A DNA stretch of 64,000 nucleotides. Origin: Streptomyces katrae. Its GTDB lineage: Bacteria; Actinomycetota; Actinomycetes; Streptomycetales; Streptomycetaceae. The DNA lies in the NCBI RefSeq assembly GCF_002028425.1, contig NZ_CP020042.1:2046001-2110000 (forward strand), in the 5' to 3' direction. A program made the translations under genes and the position numbers. Positions 51,753-59,591 of the stretch are shown here, one piece after another (position 1 is the stretch's first letter; the number at the start of each line of letters is the position of its first letter). The notes beneath the pieces are model-generated. The model was not told the DNA's origin. It saw only the letters and a list, made by a program, of their open reading frames with translations, and ran no database searches.

Positions 51753-51804
51753 GGGGCGAGGGTATGCCCTACCGAGGGGTAGGAAATGAGGTGGGCGTGT
51801 CTGC

Positions 51805-51833
51805 TCAACAACCTTTGGGCAAAGGCTTGTTGA
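51805..51833. promoter_or_regulatory. Dyad in the pyk upstream region
   Basis: TCAACAA-CCTTTG (51805-51817), two bases, CAAAGG-C-TTGTTGA (51820-51833). This is a nearly perfect 27-base palindrome rich in A/T for this genome, 53 bases upstream of the pyk ATG. TGTTGA recurs at 51839-51844. It may be an operator of a regulator of pyk or part of its promoter region; no binding protein can be named. Confidence 0.5.
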
Positions 51834-51848
51834 CATTTGTTGAATGTG

Positions 51849-51878
51849 CGTGGGGGTGCTCCGATGAGCACCCCCACG
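51849..51878 (-). terminator. Terminator after the SIMPL gene
   Basis: Perfect 13-base stem CGTGGGGGTGCTC (51849-51861) and GAGCACCCCCACG (51866-51878) with a CGAT tetraloop, 30 bases downstream of the SIMPL stop. On the minus strand it is followed by CACATTCAACAAATG. It also insulates the pyk promoter. Confidence 0.85.
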
Positions 51879-51908
51879 GGGTCACCGCTTCGGCGTTTCG
51901 TACGGGTT

Positions 51909-52628
51909 TCAGAGCTGCGGCGGGGTCATCGTGAAGCGGGCGTTCACTTGGGCGTAGACGGTCTGCCGCTGGGGTTCGAGGTCGAGGGGCGGAGCGGCCT
52001 CCTCCTCGGCCCCGGCGAAGGTCATGGAGCGGTAGGCGCCGGCGGGGGCGGCCATGGCGAGGGGGGCGGCGTTCTCGGCGCCGAGGTCGGCGAGCTCGAC
52101 GAGGGCGGCGAGGTCGGCGCCGAGGGCGCGGGCGTATGCGCGGGCGCGCTGGACGGCTTCGAGGACGGCCTGGCGGCGGGCTTCGCCGTGGGCGGGCGAG
52201 GTGGGGCGCAGGGCCCACCAGGGGCCGTCGACGCGGGTGAGGTCGAGGTCGGCGAGGCGGGTGGTGAGTTCGCCGAGGGCGGTGAAGTCGTTCAGTTCGG
52301 CGGTGATGTGGACGGTGCCGTGGTAGGCGCGGACGCGTTCGCCGCGGCCGTGGCGGGTGAGTTCGGGGGTGATGGAGAAGGCTCCGGTCTCCAGCTTCTC
52401 GACGGGGTCGCCGTAGCTCTTGACGAGGTCGAGGACGGTGTTGTTGCGGCGGGTGAGGTCGTCGAGGGCGCTGCGGCGGTCGGTGCCGCGGGCGGTGATG
52501 GTGATGCCGATGCGGGCGATCTCGGGGTCGACTTCGAGGCGGGCTTCGCCGCGGACGGCGACGCGGGGGGCTTCGGGGGTGCCGTAGGGCTGGTGGGTGG
52601 CCGGGGTGTGCGTGGCGTCCTGGGTCAT
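51909..52628 (-). CDS. SIMPL-domain (DUF541) protein
   Basis: A 239-residue protein whose SIMPL domain spans about 20-235: APRVAVRGEARLEVDPEIARIGITITARGTDR, YHGTVHITAELNDFTALGELTTRLADLD, and RARAYARALGADLAALVELADLG. No signal peptide, unlike many Gram-negative homologues, so probably cytoplasmic. SIMPL proteins form oligomers and have been linked to stress; exact role unknown. ATG at 52628; divergent from the nucleotidase. Confidence 0.88.
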   Translation of the reverse strand: MTQDATHTPATHQPYGTPEAPRVAVRGEARLEVDPEIARIGITITARGTDRRSALDDLTRRNNTVLDLVKSYGDPVEKLETGAFSITPELTRHGRGERVRAYHGTVHITAELNDFTALGELTTRLADLDLTRVDGPWWALRPTSPAHGEARRQAVLEAVQRARAYARALGADLAALVELADLGAENAAPLAMAAPAGAYRSMTFAGAEEEAAPPLDLEPQRQTVYAQVNARFTMTPPQL

Positions 52629-52741
52629 GGTTTCACTGTCGCACCGTCGCCCGTTCGGGTCTGGTCATCGGATCGAAACCTGGGTGGGGTGTTGCGGCTT
52701 GTTACCCATCGGTCAGAATCTACGCGCGTTGTCCACGCGTT

Positions 52742-52770
52742 TTGACGCTGTACTGACACACGCCTGACTA
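52742..52770 (+). promoter_or_regulatory. Candidate promoter of the 5'-nucleotidase gene
   Basis: TTGACG (52742-52747), 17 bases, then TGACTA (52765-52770). The -35 is good and the -10 weak. GTTACCCATCG and GTCAGAATCTA (about 52700-52721) faintly resemble 11-base phosphate-box units, too weak to call. Confidence 0.35.
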
Positions 52771-52781
52771 GGGGAGATGGC

Positions 52782-54587
52782 ATGGGGTTCGACCGTAGGA
52801 CGTTCATGGGGGCTTCGGCCGCGACGGGTGCCGCCGTGGCGCTGGCGGGGGCAACGGCTGCTCCGGCCGCTGCCGCGCCGGCCGCCGCCGCGCCGTCGGC
52901 GAAGCAGCGGACGTACTCGTTCACCGTGATGGGGACGACCGACCTGCACGGGAACGTCTTCAACTGGGACTACTTCACGGACAAGGAGTTCGACGACAAG
53001 GCGCACAACGACATCGGCCTGGCGAAGATCTCGACCCTGGTGAACCAGGTGCGGGAGCAGAAGGGGCGGTGCAACACCCTCCTGATCGACGCCGGTGACA
53101 CCATCCAGGGCACGCAGCTGGCGTACTACTACGCGAAGGTGGATCCGATCACGGCGCGCCGGGGTCCGGTGCACCCGATGGCGCAGGCGATGAACGCGAT
53201 CGGCTACGACGCGGCGGCCATCGGCAACCACGAGTTCAACTACGGCATCCCCGTGCTGCGGAAGTTCGAGGAGCAGTGTCGTTTCCCGCTGCTGGGGGCG
53301 AACGCGCTGGACGCGAAGACGCTGAAGCCGGCGTTCGCGCCGTACAGCATGCACCGGCTGCGGACCCCGCACGGGCGGGACGTGAAGGTGGCGGTGCTGG
53401 GGCTGACGAACCCGGGCATCGCGATCTGGGACAAGGCGAACGTGCAGGGGAAGATGACCTTCCCGGGTCTGGAGGAGCAGGCGGCGAAGTACGTGCCGCG
53501 GCTGCGTTCGATGGGCGCGGACGTGGTGATCGTGTCGGCGCACTCGGGGTCGAGCGGTACGTCCTCCTACGGTGACCAGCTTCCGTACATCGAGAACGCG
53601 GCCGCTCTGGTGGCCGAGCAGGTGCCGGGGATCGACGCGATCCTGGTGGGGCACGCGCACACCGAGATCCCGGAGTACCGGGTGAAGAACAAGGCGACCG
53701 GCAAGGACGTGGTGCTGTCGGAGCCGCTGAAGTGGGGGCAGCGGCTGACGCTGTTCGACTTCGAGCTGGCGTGGGAGCGGGGCCGCTGGTCGGTGTCGAA
53801 GGTGTCGGCGAAGGTGCTGAACTCGAACACGGCCGCCGAGGACCCGAAGATCACGAACCTGCTGTCGGACGAGCACCGCAAGGTGGTGGCGTACGTCAAC
53901 CAGGTGATCGGCACCTCGAAGCTGGCGATGTCCTCGGCGGACGGCCCGGTCAAGGACGTGCCGATCATCGACCTGATCAGCCATGTGCAGGCGGAGACGG
54001 TCAAGGGTGCGCTGGCGGGTACGGAGTGGGCGGCGCTGCCGGTACTGTCGCAGGCCTCGTGCTTCTCGCGGACGGCGTCGATCCCGGCCGGGCAGGTGAC
54101 GATCAAGGACGCGGCGGGTCTGTACCCGTTCGAGAACACCCTGGAGGCACGTCTGCTGACGGGTGCGCAGCTGAAGGACTACCTGGAGTACTCGGCGAAG
54201 TACTACGTGCGGACGGCGCCGGGTGAGGTGGTGGACCCGGCGAAGATCACGAACGCGGAGTCCACGCCGGACTACAACTACGACGCGGTGTACGGGGTGT
54301 CGTACGACGTGGACATCGCCCAGCCGACGGGTTCGCGGATCTCGAACCTGTCGTTCCAGGGCAAGCCGGTGGACCCGGCGGCGCAGTTCGTGCTGGCGGT
54401 GAACAACTACCGGGCTTCGGGTGGTGGCAACTTCCCGCACGTGCCGCAGGCGAAGCAGCTGTGGTCGAACTCGGAGGAGATCCGCACCACGATCATCCAG
54501 TGGGTGAAGGCGAAGGGGACGATCGATCCGGCGCAGTTCGCTTCGGTGGACTGGAAGCTGACGCGGGCCGGGGTCCCGGTGTTCTAG
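52782..54587 (+). CDS. Tat-exported 5'-nucleotidase / 2',3'-cyclic phosphodiesterase family protein
   Basis: A 601-residue exported metallophosphoesterase. Twin-arginine signal FDRRTFMGASAATGAAVALAG (RR at 5-6) is followed by an Ala/Pro-rich cleavage region. The metallo domain has TTDLHGN, DAGDTIQGT, GNHEFNYG, SAHSG and GHAHTEIP, which supply the two-metal ligands. The C-terminal substrate domain includes GLYPFENTLEARLLTGAQLKDYLEYSAKYY. Releases phosphate from extracellular nucleotides. The ATG has AGGGGAG five bases upstream. Confidence 0.93.
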   Translation: MGFDRRTFMGASAATGAAVALAGATAAPAAAAPAAAAPSAKQRTYSFTVMGTTDLHGNVFNWDYFTDKEFDDKAHNDIGLAKISTLVNQVREQKGRCNTLLIDAGDTIQGTQLAYYYAKVDPITARRGPVHPMAQAMNAIGYDAAAIGNHEFNYGIPVLRKFEEQCRFPLLGANALDAKTLKPAFAPYSMHRLRTPHGRDVKVAVLGLTNPGIAIWDKANVQGKMTFPGLEEQAAKYVPRLRSMGADVVIVSAHSGSSGTSSYGDQLPYIENAAALVAEQVPGIDAILVGHAHTEIPEYRVKNKATGKDVVLSEPLKWGQRLTLFDFELAWERGRWSVSKVSAKVLNSNTAAEDPKITNLLSDEHRKVVAYVNQVIGTSKLAMSSADGPVKDVPIIDLISHVQAETVKGALAGTEWAALPVLSQASCFSRTASIPAGQVTIKDAAGLYPFENTLEARLLTGAQLKDYLEYSAKYYVRTAPGEVVDPAKITNAESTPDYNYDAVYGVSYDVDIAQPTGSRISNLSFQGKPVDPAAQFVLAVNNYRASGGGNFPHVPQAKQLWSNSEEIRTTIIQWVKAKGTIDPAQFASVDWKLTRAGVPVF

Positions 54588-54608
54588 TTCCGCGCTCGCC
54601 CGCCTGGT

Positions 54609-54648
54609 CCGGGGCCGGGTTCCGCCGTGTGGCGGGGCCCGGCCCCGG
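54609..54648. terminator. Bidirectional terminator after 5'-nucleotidase
   Basis: CCGGGGCCGGG (54609-54619) pairs perfectly with CCCGGCCCCGG (54638-54648); an inner CCGC/GCGG helix extends the stem. It lies between the convergent nucleotidase and monooxygenase genes, whose stops are 22 and 7 bases away. Confidence 0.85.
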
Positions 54649-54654
54649 GCGCGT

Positions 54655-56064
54655 TCAGGGGTGGTCGACGAGCGGGAGGAGGTCGACGGCGGCGCGGGGG
54701 CGGGTGTGTTCGCGCTGTTCGAGGCCGAAGGTGGTGAAGGCGGTGCGGCCGGGCTGGGGGTAGGGGTCCTTGCCGGTGAGGGTGTTGAGGATGGCGGCGC
54801 TGCGCCAGGCGGCGAGGCCGAGGTCGGGGGTGCCGACTCCGTGGGTGTGGCGTTCGCCGTTCTGGACGAAGACGGTTCCGCTGACGGAGGGGTCGAGGAC
54901 CATGCGGTAGCGGTCGTCGATGCGGGGGCGGCCGGAGGAGTCCTTGCGCATGTAGGGGTCGAGGCCGGCGAAGAGGCTGGTCAGGGGGCGTTCCTTGTAG
55001 CCGGTGGCGAGGACGACGGCGTCGGTGGTGAGGCGGGAGCGGGTGCCCTGCTGGGTGTGTTCGAGGTGGAGTTCGACCTTGGTGGTGGCGACGCGGCCGG
55101 CGGTGCGGACGGTGACTCCGGGGGTGAGGACGGTGTCGGGCCAGCCGCCGTGGAGGGTGCGGCGGTAGAGCTCTTCGTGGATGGCGGCGATGGTGGCGGC
55201 GTCGATACCCTTGTGGAGCTGCCATTGGGCGGGGACGAGGCGGTCGCGGACGGGTTCGGGCAGGGAGTGGAAGTAGCGGGTGTAGTCGGGGGTGAAGTGT
55301 TCGAGCCCGAGCTTGGAGTACTCCATGGGGGCGAAGGAGGGGGTGCGGGCGAGCCAGGTGAGGCGTTCGCGGCCGGCGGGGCGGGCGCGCAGGAGGTCGA
55401 GGAAGACCTCGGCTCCGGACTGGCCGGATCCGATGACGGTGACGTGTTCGGCGCCGAGGATGCGGGCGCGGTTGTCGAGGTAGTCGGCGGAGTGGATGAC
55501 GGGGACGGTGGGGGCTTCGGCGAGGGGGCGCAGGGGTTCGGGGACGTAGGGGGCGGTGCCGATGCCGAGGGCGAGGTTGCGGGTGTAGGTGCGGCCGAGG
55601 GCTTCGGCTTCTCCGTCGGGGTCGAGCTGGGTGTAGTCGACTTCGAAGAGGTCGCGTTCGGGGTTCCAGCGGACGGCGTCGACCTGGTGGCCGAAGTGGA
55701 GTCCGGGCAGGCGGCCGGCGACCCAGCGGCAGTAGGCGTCGTATTCGGCGCGCTGGATGTGGAACTGCTCGGCGAAGTAGAAGGGGAAGAGGCGTTCCTT
55801 GTGCTTGAGGTAGTTGAGGAACGTCCAGGGGCTGGCGGGGTCGGCGAGGGTGACGAGGTCGGCGAGGAAGGGGACTTGGAGGGTGGCGCCGTCGATGAGG
55901 AGGCCGGGGTGCCAGCGGAAGTCGCGGCGCTGGTCGTAGAAGGCGGTGGCGAGGCGGTCGGCGCCTTGGGCGGGGAGGCCGTGGCTGAGGGCGGCGAGGG
56001 AGAGGTTGAAGGGGCCGATGCCGATTCCGACGAGGTCGTGGGGTGCATCGTGCTGGGCGGTCAT
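54655..56064 (-). CDS. Lysine/ornithine N-monooxygenase-type flavoprotein (SidA/IucD/PvdA family)
   Basis: A 469-residue FAD- and NADPH-dependent amine N-hydroxylase. FAD site VGIGIGPFNLSLAAL; substrate and FAD region FRWHPGLLIDGATLQVPFLADLVTLADPASPWTFLNYLK and FPFYFAEQFHIQRAEYDAYCRW; NADPH site VTVIGSGQSGAEVFLDLL; C-terminal ATGYKERP. In siderophore pathways such enzymes hydroxylate lysine, ornithine or the diamine made from them. Translationally coupled (ATGA) to the decarboxylase upstream, so the likely substrate is a diamine such as cadaverine. No hydroxamate acyltransferase or synthetase is near. Confidence 0.9.
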   Translation of the reverse strand: MTAQHDAPHDLVGIGIGPFNLSLAALSHGLPAQGADRLATAFYDQRRDFRWHPGLLIDGATLQVPFLADLVTLADPASPWTFLNYLKHKERLFPFYFAEQFHIQRAEYDAYCRWVAGRLPGLHFGHQVDAVRWNPERDLFEVDYTQLDPDGEAEALGRTYTRNLALGIGTAPYVPEPLRPLAEAPTVPVIHSADYLDNRARILGAEHVTVIGSGQSGAEVFLDLLRARPAGRERLTWLARTPSFAPMEYSKLGLEHFTPDYTRYFHSLPEPVRDRLVPAQWQLHKGIDAATIAAIHEELYRRTLHGGWPDTVLTPGVTVRTAGRVATTKVELHLEHTQQGTRSRLTTDAVVLATGYKERPLTSLFAGLDPYMRKDSSGRPRIDDRYRMVLDPSVSGTVFVQNGERHTHGVGTPDLGLAAWRSAAILNTLTGKDPYPQPGRTAFTTFGLEQREHTRPRAAVDLLPLVDHP

Positions 56065-57446
56065 CGGTGGGTTCTGCCTTCCAGGTGGGCGATGAGGGTG
56101 TCCAGGTCCCCGGTCGTGGTGTGGGGGTTGAGGAGGGTGGCCTTGAGCCAGAGGCGGCCGTCGGCGGTGGCGCGGCCGAGGACGGCGGTGCCGTCGGTCA
56201 GGAGGGTGCGGCGCAGGGTGGCGAGCTGGTCGTCGTCCGTGGGGGTGGGCCGGAAGAGGACCGTGGTGATGGTGGGGTGGGCGTGGAGTTCGAAGCCGGG
56301 GTGGGCGTCGAGGAGGTCGGCGAGGTGCCGGGCGGTGGCGCAGGTGTGGTCGATGAGGCGGGCGAGGCCGTCGCGGCCGAGTGAGCGGAGGGTGGCGGCG
56401 ATCTTGACGGCGTCGGGGCGGCGGGTGGTGCGCAGGGAGCGGCCGAGGAGGTCGGGGAGGCCCGCTTCGGTGTCGTCGGTGGCGTTGAGGTAGTCGGCCT
56501 GGTGGGCGAGGGGGGCCAGCAGGCTGGTGTCGGGGACGGCGAGGAGGCCTGCGGCGACGGGTTGCCAGCCGAGTTTGTGCAGGTCGAGGGTGAGGGAGCG
56601 GGCGCGGTCGAGACCGGTGAGCCGGTGGCGGTGGCGGGGGCTGAAGGTGAGGGTTCCGCCGTAGGCGGCGTCGACGTGGAGTTCGGCGTGGTGGTGGTCG
56701 CAGACGTCGGCGATCGCGGGGAGGGGGTCGATGAGTCCGGCGTCGGTGGTGCCGGCGGTGGCGGTGACGAGGACGGGGCCGGGGGTGCGGGTGAGGGCGG
56801 CGTCGAGGGTGGCGGGGTCGAGGGTGCCGGTGGGGGTGGGGAGGGTGAGGGTGGGGGGCAGGCCGAGGAGCCAGGCGGCGCGGGGGATCGAGTGGTGGGC
56901 GTTGGCTCCGTGGACGACGGTGAGGCGGGGGCCGTGGCGTTCGCGGGCGAGGAGGAGGGCGAGCTGGTTGGCTTCGGTGCCGCCGGTGGTGAGGAGGGCG
57001 TCGGGGTGGGGGGTGGGGTAGAGCTCGGCGGCGAGGGCGGCGGTGAGGTGTTCTTCGAGGGCGGAGGCTGCGGGGGCCTGGTCCCAGGAGTCGAGGCTGG
57101 GGTTGAGGGCGCTGACGGCGAGGTCGGCGGCGGCGGCGACGGCGAGCGGGGGGCAGTGGAGGTGGGCGGCGCAGAGGGGGTCGGCGGGGTCGGCCGCGCC
57201 GGCGGCGAGGGTGTGGACGAGGGTGGCGAGGGCTTCGTGGTCGCCGGTGCCGTGGGCGGGGAGGATGTCGCCGAGGGTGGCGCGGACGCGGGCGGCGGTG
57301 GTGTGGGGGCCGCCGGCGGGGAGGGGTCCGCCGCGTTCGGCGGCGCCGGTGCGCAGGGCGGTCAGAACGGTGTCGAGGAGGGGCCGCAGTGCGTCGGAGC
57401 CGCCCTGTCCGCCGGCGAGCGGGGGCGTGGGCAGGGGCGCGGTCAT
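56061..57446 (-). CDS. PLP-dependent group II decarboxylase
   Basis: A 461-residue pyridoxal-phosphate decarboxylase of the DABA/lysine/aromatic amino-acid group. TGGTEANQLALLLARERHG and VHGANAHHSIPRAAWLLGLP bind the cofactor phosphate region; HVDAAYGG has the Asp contacting the ring nitrogen; LTLDLHKLGWQPVAAGLLAV contains the Schiff-base Lys. The pocket sequence HKLGWQPVAAG differs from that recalled for the desferrioxamine lysine decarboxylase DesA (HKSFFQP). Substrate is therefore open: lysine, ornithine, diaminobutyrate or another amino acid. ATG at 57446 with GGAGG 7 bases away. No DmdR/IdeR iron box was found upstream. Confidence 0.88.
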   Translation of the reverse strand: MTAPLPTPPLAGGQGGSDALRPLLDTVLTALRTGAAERGGPLPAGGPHTTAARVRATLGDILPAHGTGDHEALATLVHTLAAGAADPADPLCAAHLHCPPLAVAAAADLAVSALNPSLDSWDQAPAASALEEHLTAALAAELYPTPHPDALLTTGGTEANQLALLLARERHGPRLTVVHGANAHHSIPRAAWLLGLPPTLTLPTPTGTLDPATLDAALTRTPGPVLVTATAGTTDAGLIDPLPAIADVCDHHHAELHVDAAYGGTLTFSPRHRHRLTGLDRARSLTLDLHKLGWQPVAAGLLAVPDTSLLAPLAHQADYLNATDDTEAGLPDLLGRSLRTTRRPDAVKIAATLRSLGRDGLARLIDHTCATARHLADLLDAHPGFELHAHPTITTVLFRPTPTDDDQLATLRRTLLTDGTAVLGRATADGRLWLKATLLNPHTTTGDLDTLIAHLEGRTHR

Positions 57447-57752
57447 GGCGGGCCTCCGGGGCTGGGCGGGTGGGATGCGCGGGCCTGGGGGCTGCTCGGT
57501 GGCCGAGGCCGGGCGGAACACCCGGCCGGTACAACGAGCAGACCCGAACGGGGTAACCGTCGGGTGGGGGCGGTGGTCGGTTTTCGGCCGTCCGACCGGT
57601 ACGGGCGCGGGGGTGCGGGGGCCTGCGGGCAGGGCGGGCGGTGGCCGGATCGGGATGGGGGAATCTTGGGGGTCCGGGCTCTGGGACGCAGGTCGTGGCG
57701 GTACTACAGTGCCGTCGGCACGGGGCGCGCGTGCGTTGCGGGAGGGGACCCG
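57447..57752. other. Divergent intergenic region, decarboxylase / surface protein
   Basis: A 306-base gap with no gene seen. It holds two hairpins, GGCCGGG-CGGAACA-CCCGGCC (57507-57527, in the leader of the decarboxylase) and GGTCGG...CCGACC (57575-57597). A -10-like TACAGT lies near 57707 on the plus strand for the surface-protein gene. No iron box (TTAGGTTAGGCTAACCTAA type) is present. Confidence 0.5.
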
Positions 57753-59582
57753 ATGGCTGGATCCGGAGTGTTGGCGAAGGTGGCCGGCGCGGTGGGCGGG
57801 AAGACGGCCGCGGTGGTCGCGGCGGGGGTCGTGGTGGTCGCGGGTGCGGCCGGCGCGGGGGTGTGGTGGACCTCGCAGGGGCCCGAGCCGGTGGTGGTGG
57901 TCCAGCGCAGTACGTCGGTGTCGGTGCCGGCGGGCGGGGAGCAGCTGACGGTGGCGGGCTGTCTGCCGCACGAGACGGCGCTGGGCGGCGGGTACGCGAT
58001 CGCCGGGTCGGGGTTCGCGACGAACAGCCATTTCATCGGGGGTGCGTGGCTGGCGTCGGCGTTCAACCCGGGTGACGCGCCCTCCACGTTGACCTCGTAC
58101 GCGTTGTGCGTGAACGCGAAGCCGCAGGTGGAGGGCGGCTACGACTTCCAGTGGTCGACGTACGCGTTCCTGGACAGGGCGAGCAAGTTCCCGCCTCCCG
58201 GGGGCACTCATGACGTGACGACCGAGGGGCCGTTCAAGGGGGTGACGGTCACGACGACGGCCACCCCGCACTGCGGGGACGGGTTCACGATGGTGGGCTC
58301 GGAGTTCAAGGCCGACCGGGTCCTGAAGGGGCGGCCGGTGGCGCCGGTGCCGCTGGATCAGCTGACGCCGCTGGCGGCGGCACCCGGTCCGGACGGTAAG
58401 GCGGCCGGCGGGAGCGACTTCATCACGCATCTGAACCCGGGTACGGAGTTGAGTTCCCGTCCGTTCCCGTTGAAGGACTCCTCCGACGTGCTGCGCATGA
58501 CGCAACTGCAGGCTCCGCAGCCGCCGCAGGCGAACTTCGCGGTGGGGGTGCGGCCGGTCTGCGTGAAGCTGAAGAGCGTGTCGGTGGTGACGGCCCAGGT
58601 GGCGGTCGCGGCGGGTGGCAGCGCGCAGGCGACGGTGGCCTGTCCGAAGAACCGGCTGCTGCTGGGGGGCGGGTTCATCTTCCCGGCGGCCAACGAGCAC
58701 GGTGCGCCGGAGGCCCCGCAGCGGTATTTCGGGGACGGCTGGCTGTTCGCGGGGACGGACGGTCCGGCGGTGGCGGGTACGCCGTCGGGGGGCCGGGTGC
58801 GCGAGTGGCATGTGACGGGGGTGAACCAGCAGAAGCCGGACGGGCTGTACCACGATTCGGCGTGGGTGGAGCACAGTGACGCCGAGACCTCGACGGGCAA
58901 CGTCTACCTGGACGCGCAGGCGCACGGAGGGGACGACCAGATGCTGCGGCCCTCCTCGGTACCGGACGCCCAGCCGATGATCGCGAGTGCGGTGTGCGCG
59001 ACGATCGACGCGAAGGCGACCTCGCCGTCGAAGTCGAAGGGGCCCGCGCCGACGTCGGTGGGGCGGCCGGACGTCCCTTCGGTGCCGGGGGTGACGGATC
59101 CTTCCGTTCCGGCGTCGGGTTCGCCGTCGGGGTCCCCCTCCGCCTCTCCGTCTCCGTCGCCGTCCACGGGGCACAGTGCCCCGCCCTCGTCCGGCTCCCC
59201 GAACTCCCCCTCCCCCGGCCGCCCCACGAACGGCGGGAACCCGCAGCCGTCGACGAGCGCCCCGCAGCAGCCGCAGCCCCCGGCGGTGGCGATCCGGCAG
59301 CCGGGGAGCGGCGGGCAGCTGCGGCGGGGCTGCGAGGAGAGCTTCTCCGCCTCGGCGCGGACCCGGCCGGGTGACCGGGCCATCACCGATCCGCAGTACA
59401 CGTCCTGGCAGCTGAAGGGCCCGAACGGGGCGGTGGCGGTGGGGGCGGGTCCGTCGGGCGGCTTCCTGGTGCCGCTGCTGCCGGACGGGACGTATCCGCT
59501 GGTGTTCACCGCGACCGACCCGGACAGCGGCCTGACGGCCAGTGCCCAGGTGTCGGTGCGGATCGTCGGCTGTATCCGGTAG
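57753..59582 (+). CDS. Large membrane-anchored surface protein, unknown
   Basis: A 609-residue protein not matched to a named family. An N-terminal basic/Gly region and one helix (TAAVVAAGVVVVAGAAGAGVWW, about 18-39) should anchor it. The extracytoplasmic part contains two related halves (about 45-225 and 260-400), each with Cys in a GCLPHETALGGGYA or CPKNRLLLGGGF context. The first half has FKGVTVTTTATPHCGDGFTMVGSEF. A Ser/Pro-rich linker (about 430-510) and a C-terminal Ig-like domain (GDRAITDPQYTSW ... TYPLVFTATDPDSGLTASAQVSVRIVGC) end it. ATG with GGAGGGG upstream. Stops 9 bases from pepN (convergent). Confidence 0.75.
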   Translation: MAGSGVLAKVAGAVGGKTAAVVAAGVVVVAGAAGAGVWWTSQGPEPVVVVQRSTSVSVPAGGEQLTVAGCLPHETALGGGYAIAGSGFATNSHFIGGAWLASAFNPGDAPSTLTSYALCVNAKPQVEGGYDFQWSTYAFLDRASKFPPPGGTHDVTTEGPFKGVTVTTTATPHCGDGFTMVGSEFKADRVLKGRPVAPVPLDQLTPLAAAPGPDGKAAGGSDFITHLNPGTELSSRPFPLKDSSDVLRMTQLQAPQPPQANFAVGVRPVCVKLKSVSVVTAQVAVAAGGSAQATVACPKNRLLLGGGFIFPAANEHGAPEAPQRYFGDGWLFAGTDGPAVAGTPSGGRVREWHVTGVNQQKPDGLYHDSAWVEHSDAETSTGNVYLDAQAHGGDDQMLRPSSVPDAQPMIASAVCATIDAKATSPSKSKGPAPTSVGRPDVPSVPGVTDPSVPASGSPSGSPSASPSPSPSTGHSAPPSSGSPNSPSPGRPTNGGNPQPSTSAPQQPQPPAVAIRQPGSGGQLRRGCEESFSASARTRPGDRAITDPQYTSWQLKGPNGAVAVGAGPSGGFLVPLLPDGTYPLVFTATDPDSGLTASAQVSVRIVGCIR

Positions 59583-59591
59583 GCCGGTGCC

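Noticed and set aside
52690..52730. Phosphate-box direct repeats before the 5'-nucleotidase gene.
   Set aside because: Only two weak units (GTTACCCATCG, GTCAGAATCTA) with several mismatches; not enough to call a PhoP site.
57447..57752. An iron-regulator (DmdR/IdeR) box upstream of the decarboxylase-monooxygenase pair.
   Set aside because: No sequence resembling TTAGGTTAGGCTAACCTAA was seen on either strand.
56502..57752. A long plus-strand extension of the surface-protein frame back to 56502.
   Set aside because: It runs antisense through the decarboxylase gene. The ATG at 57753 has a strong ribosome site and a membrane anchor follows directly.
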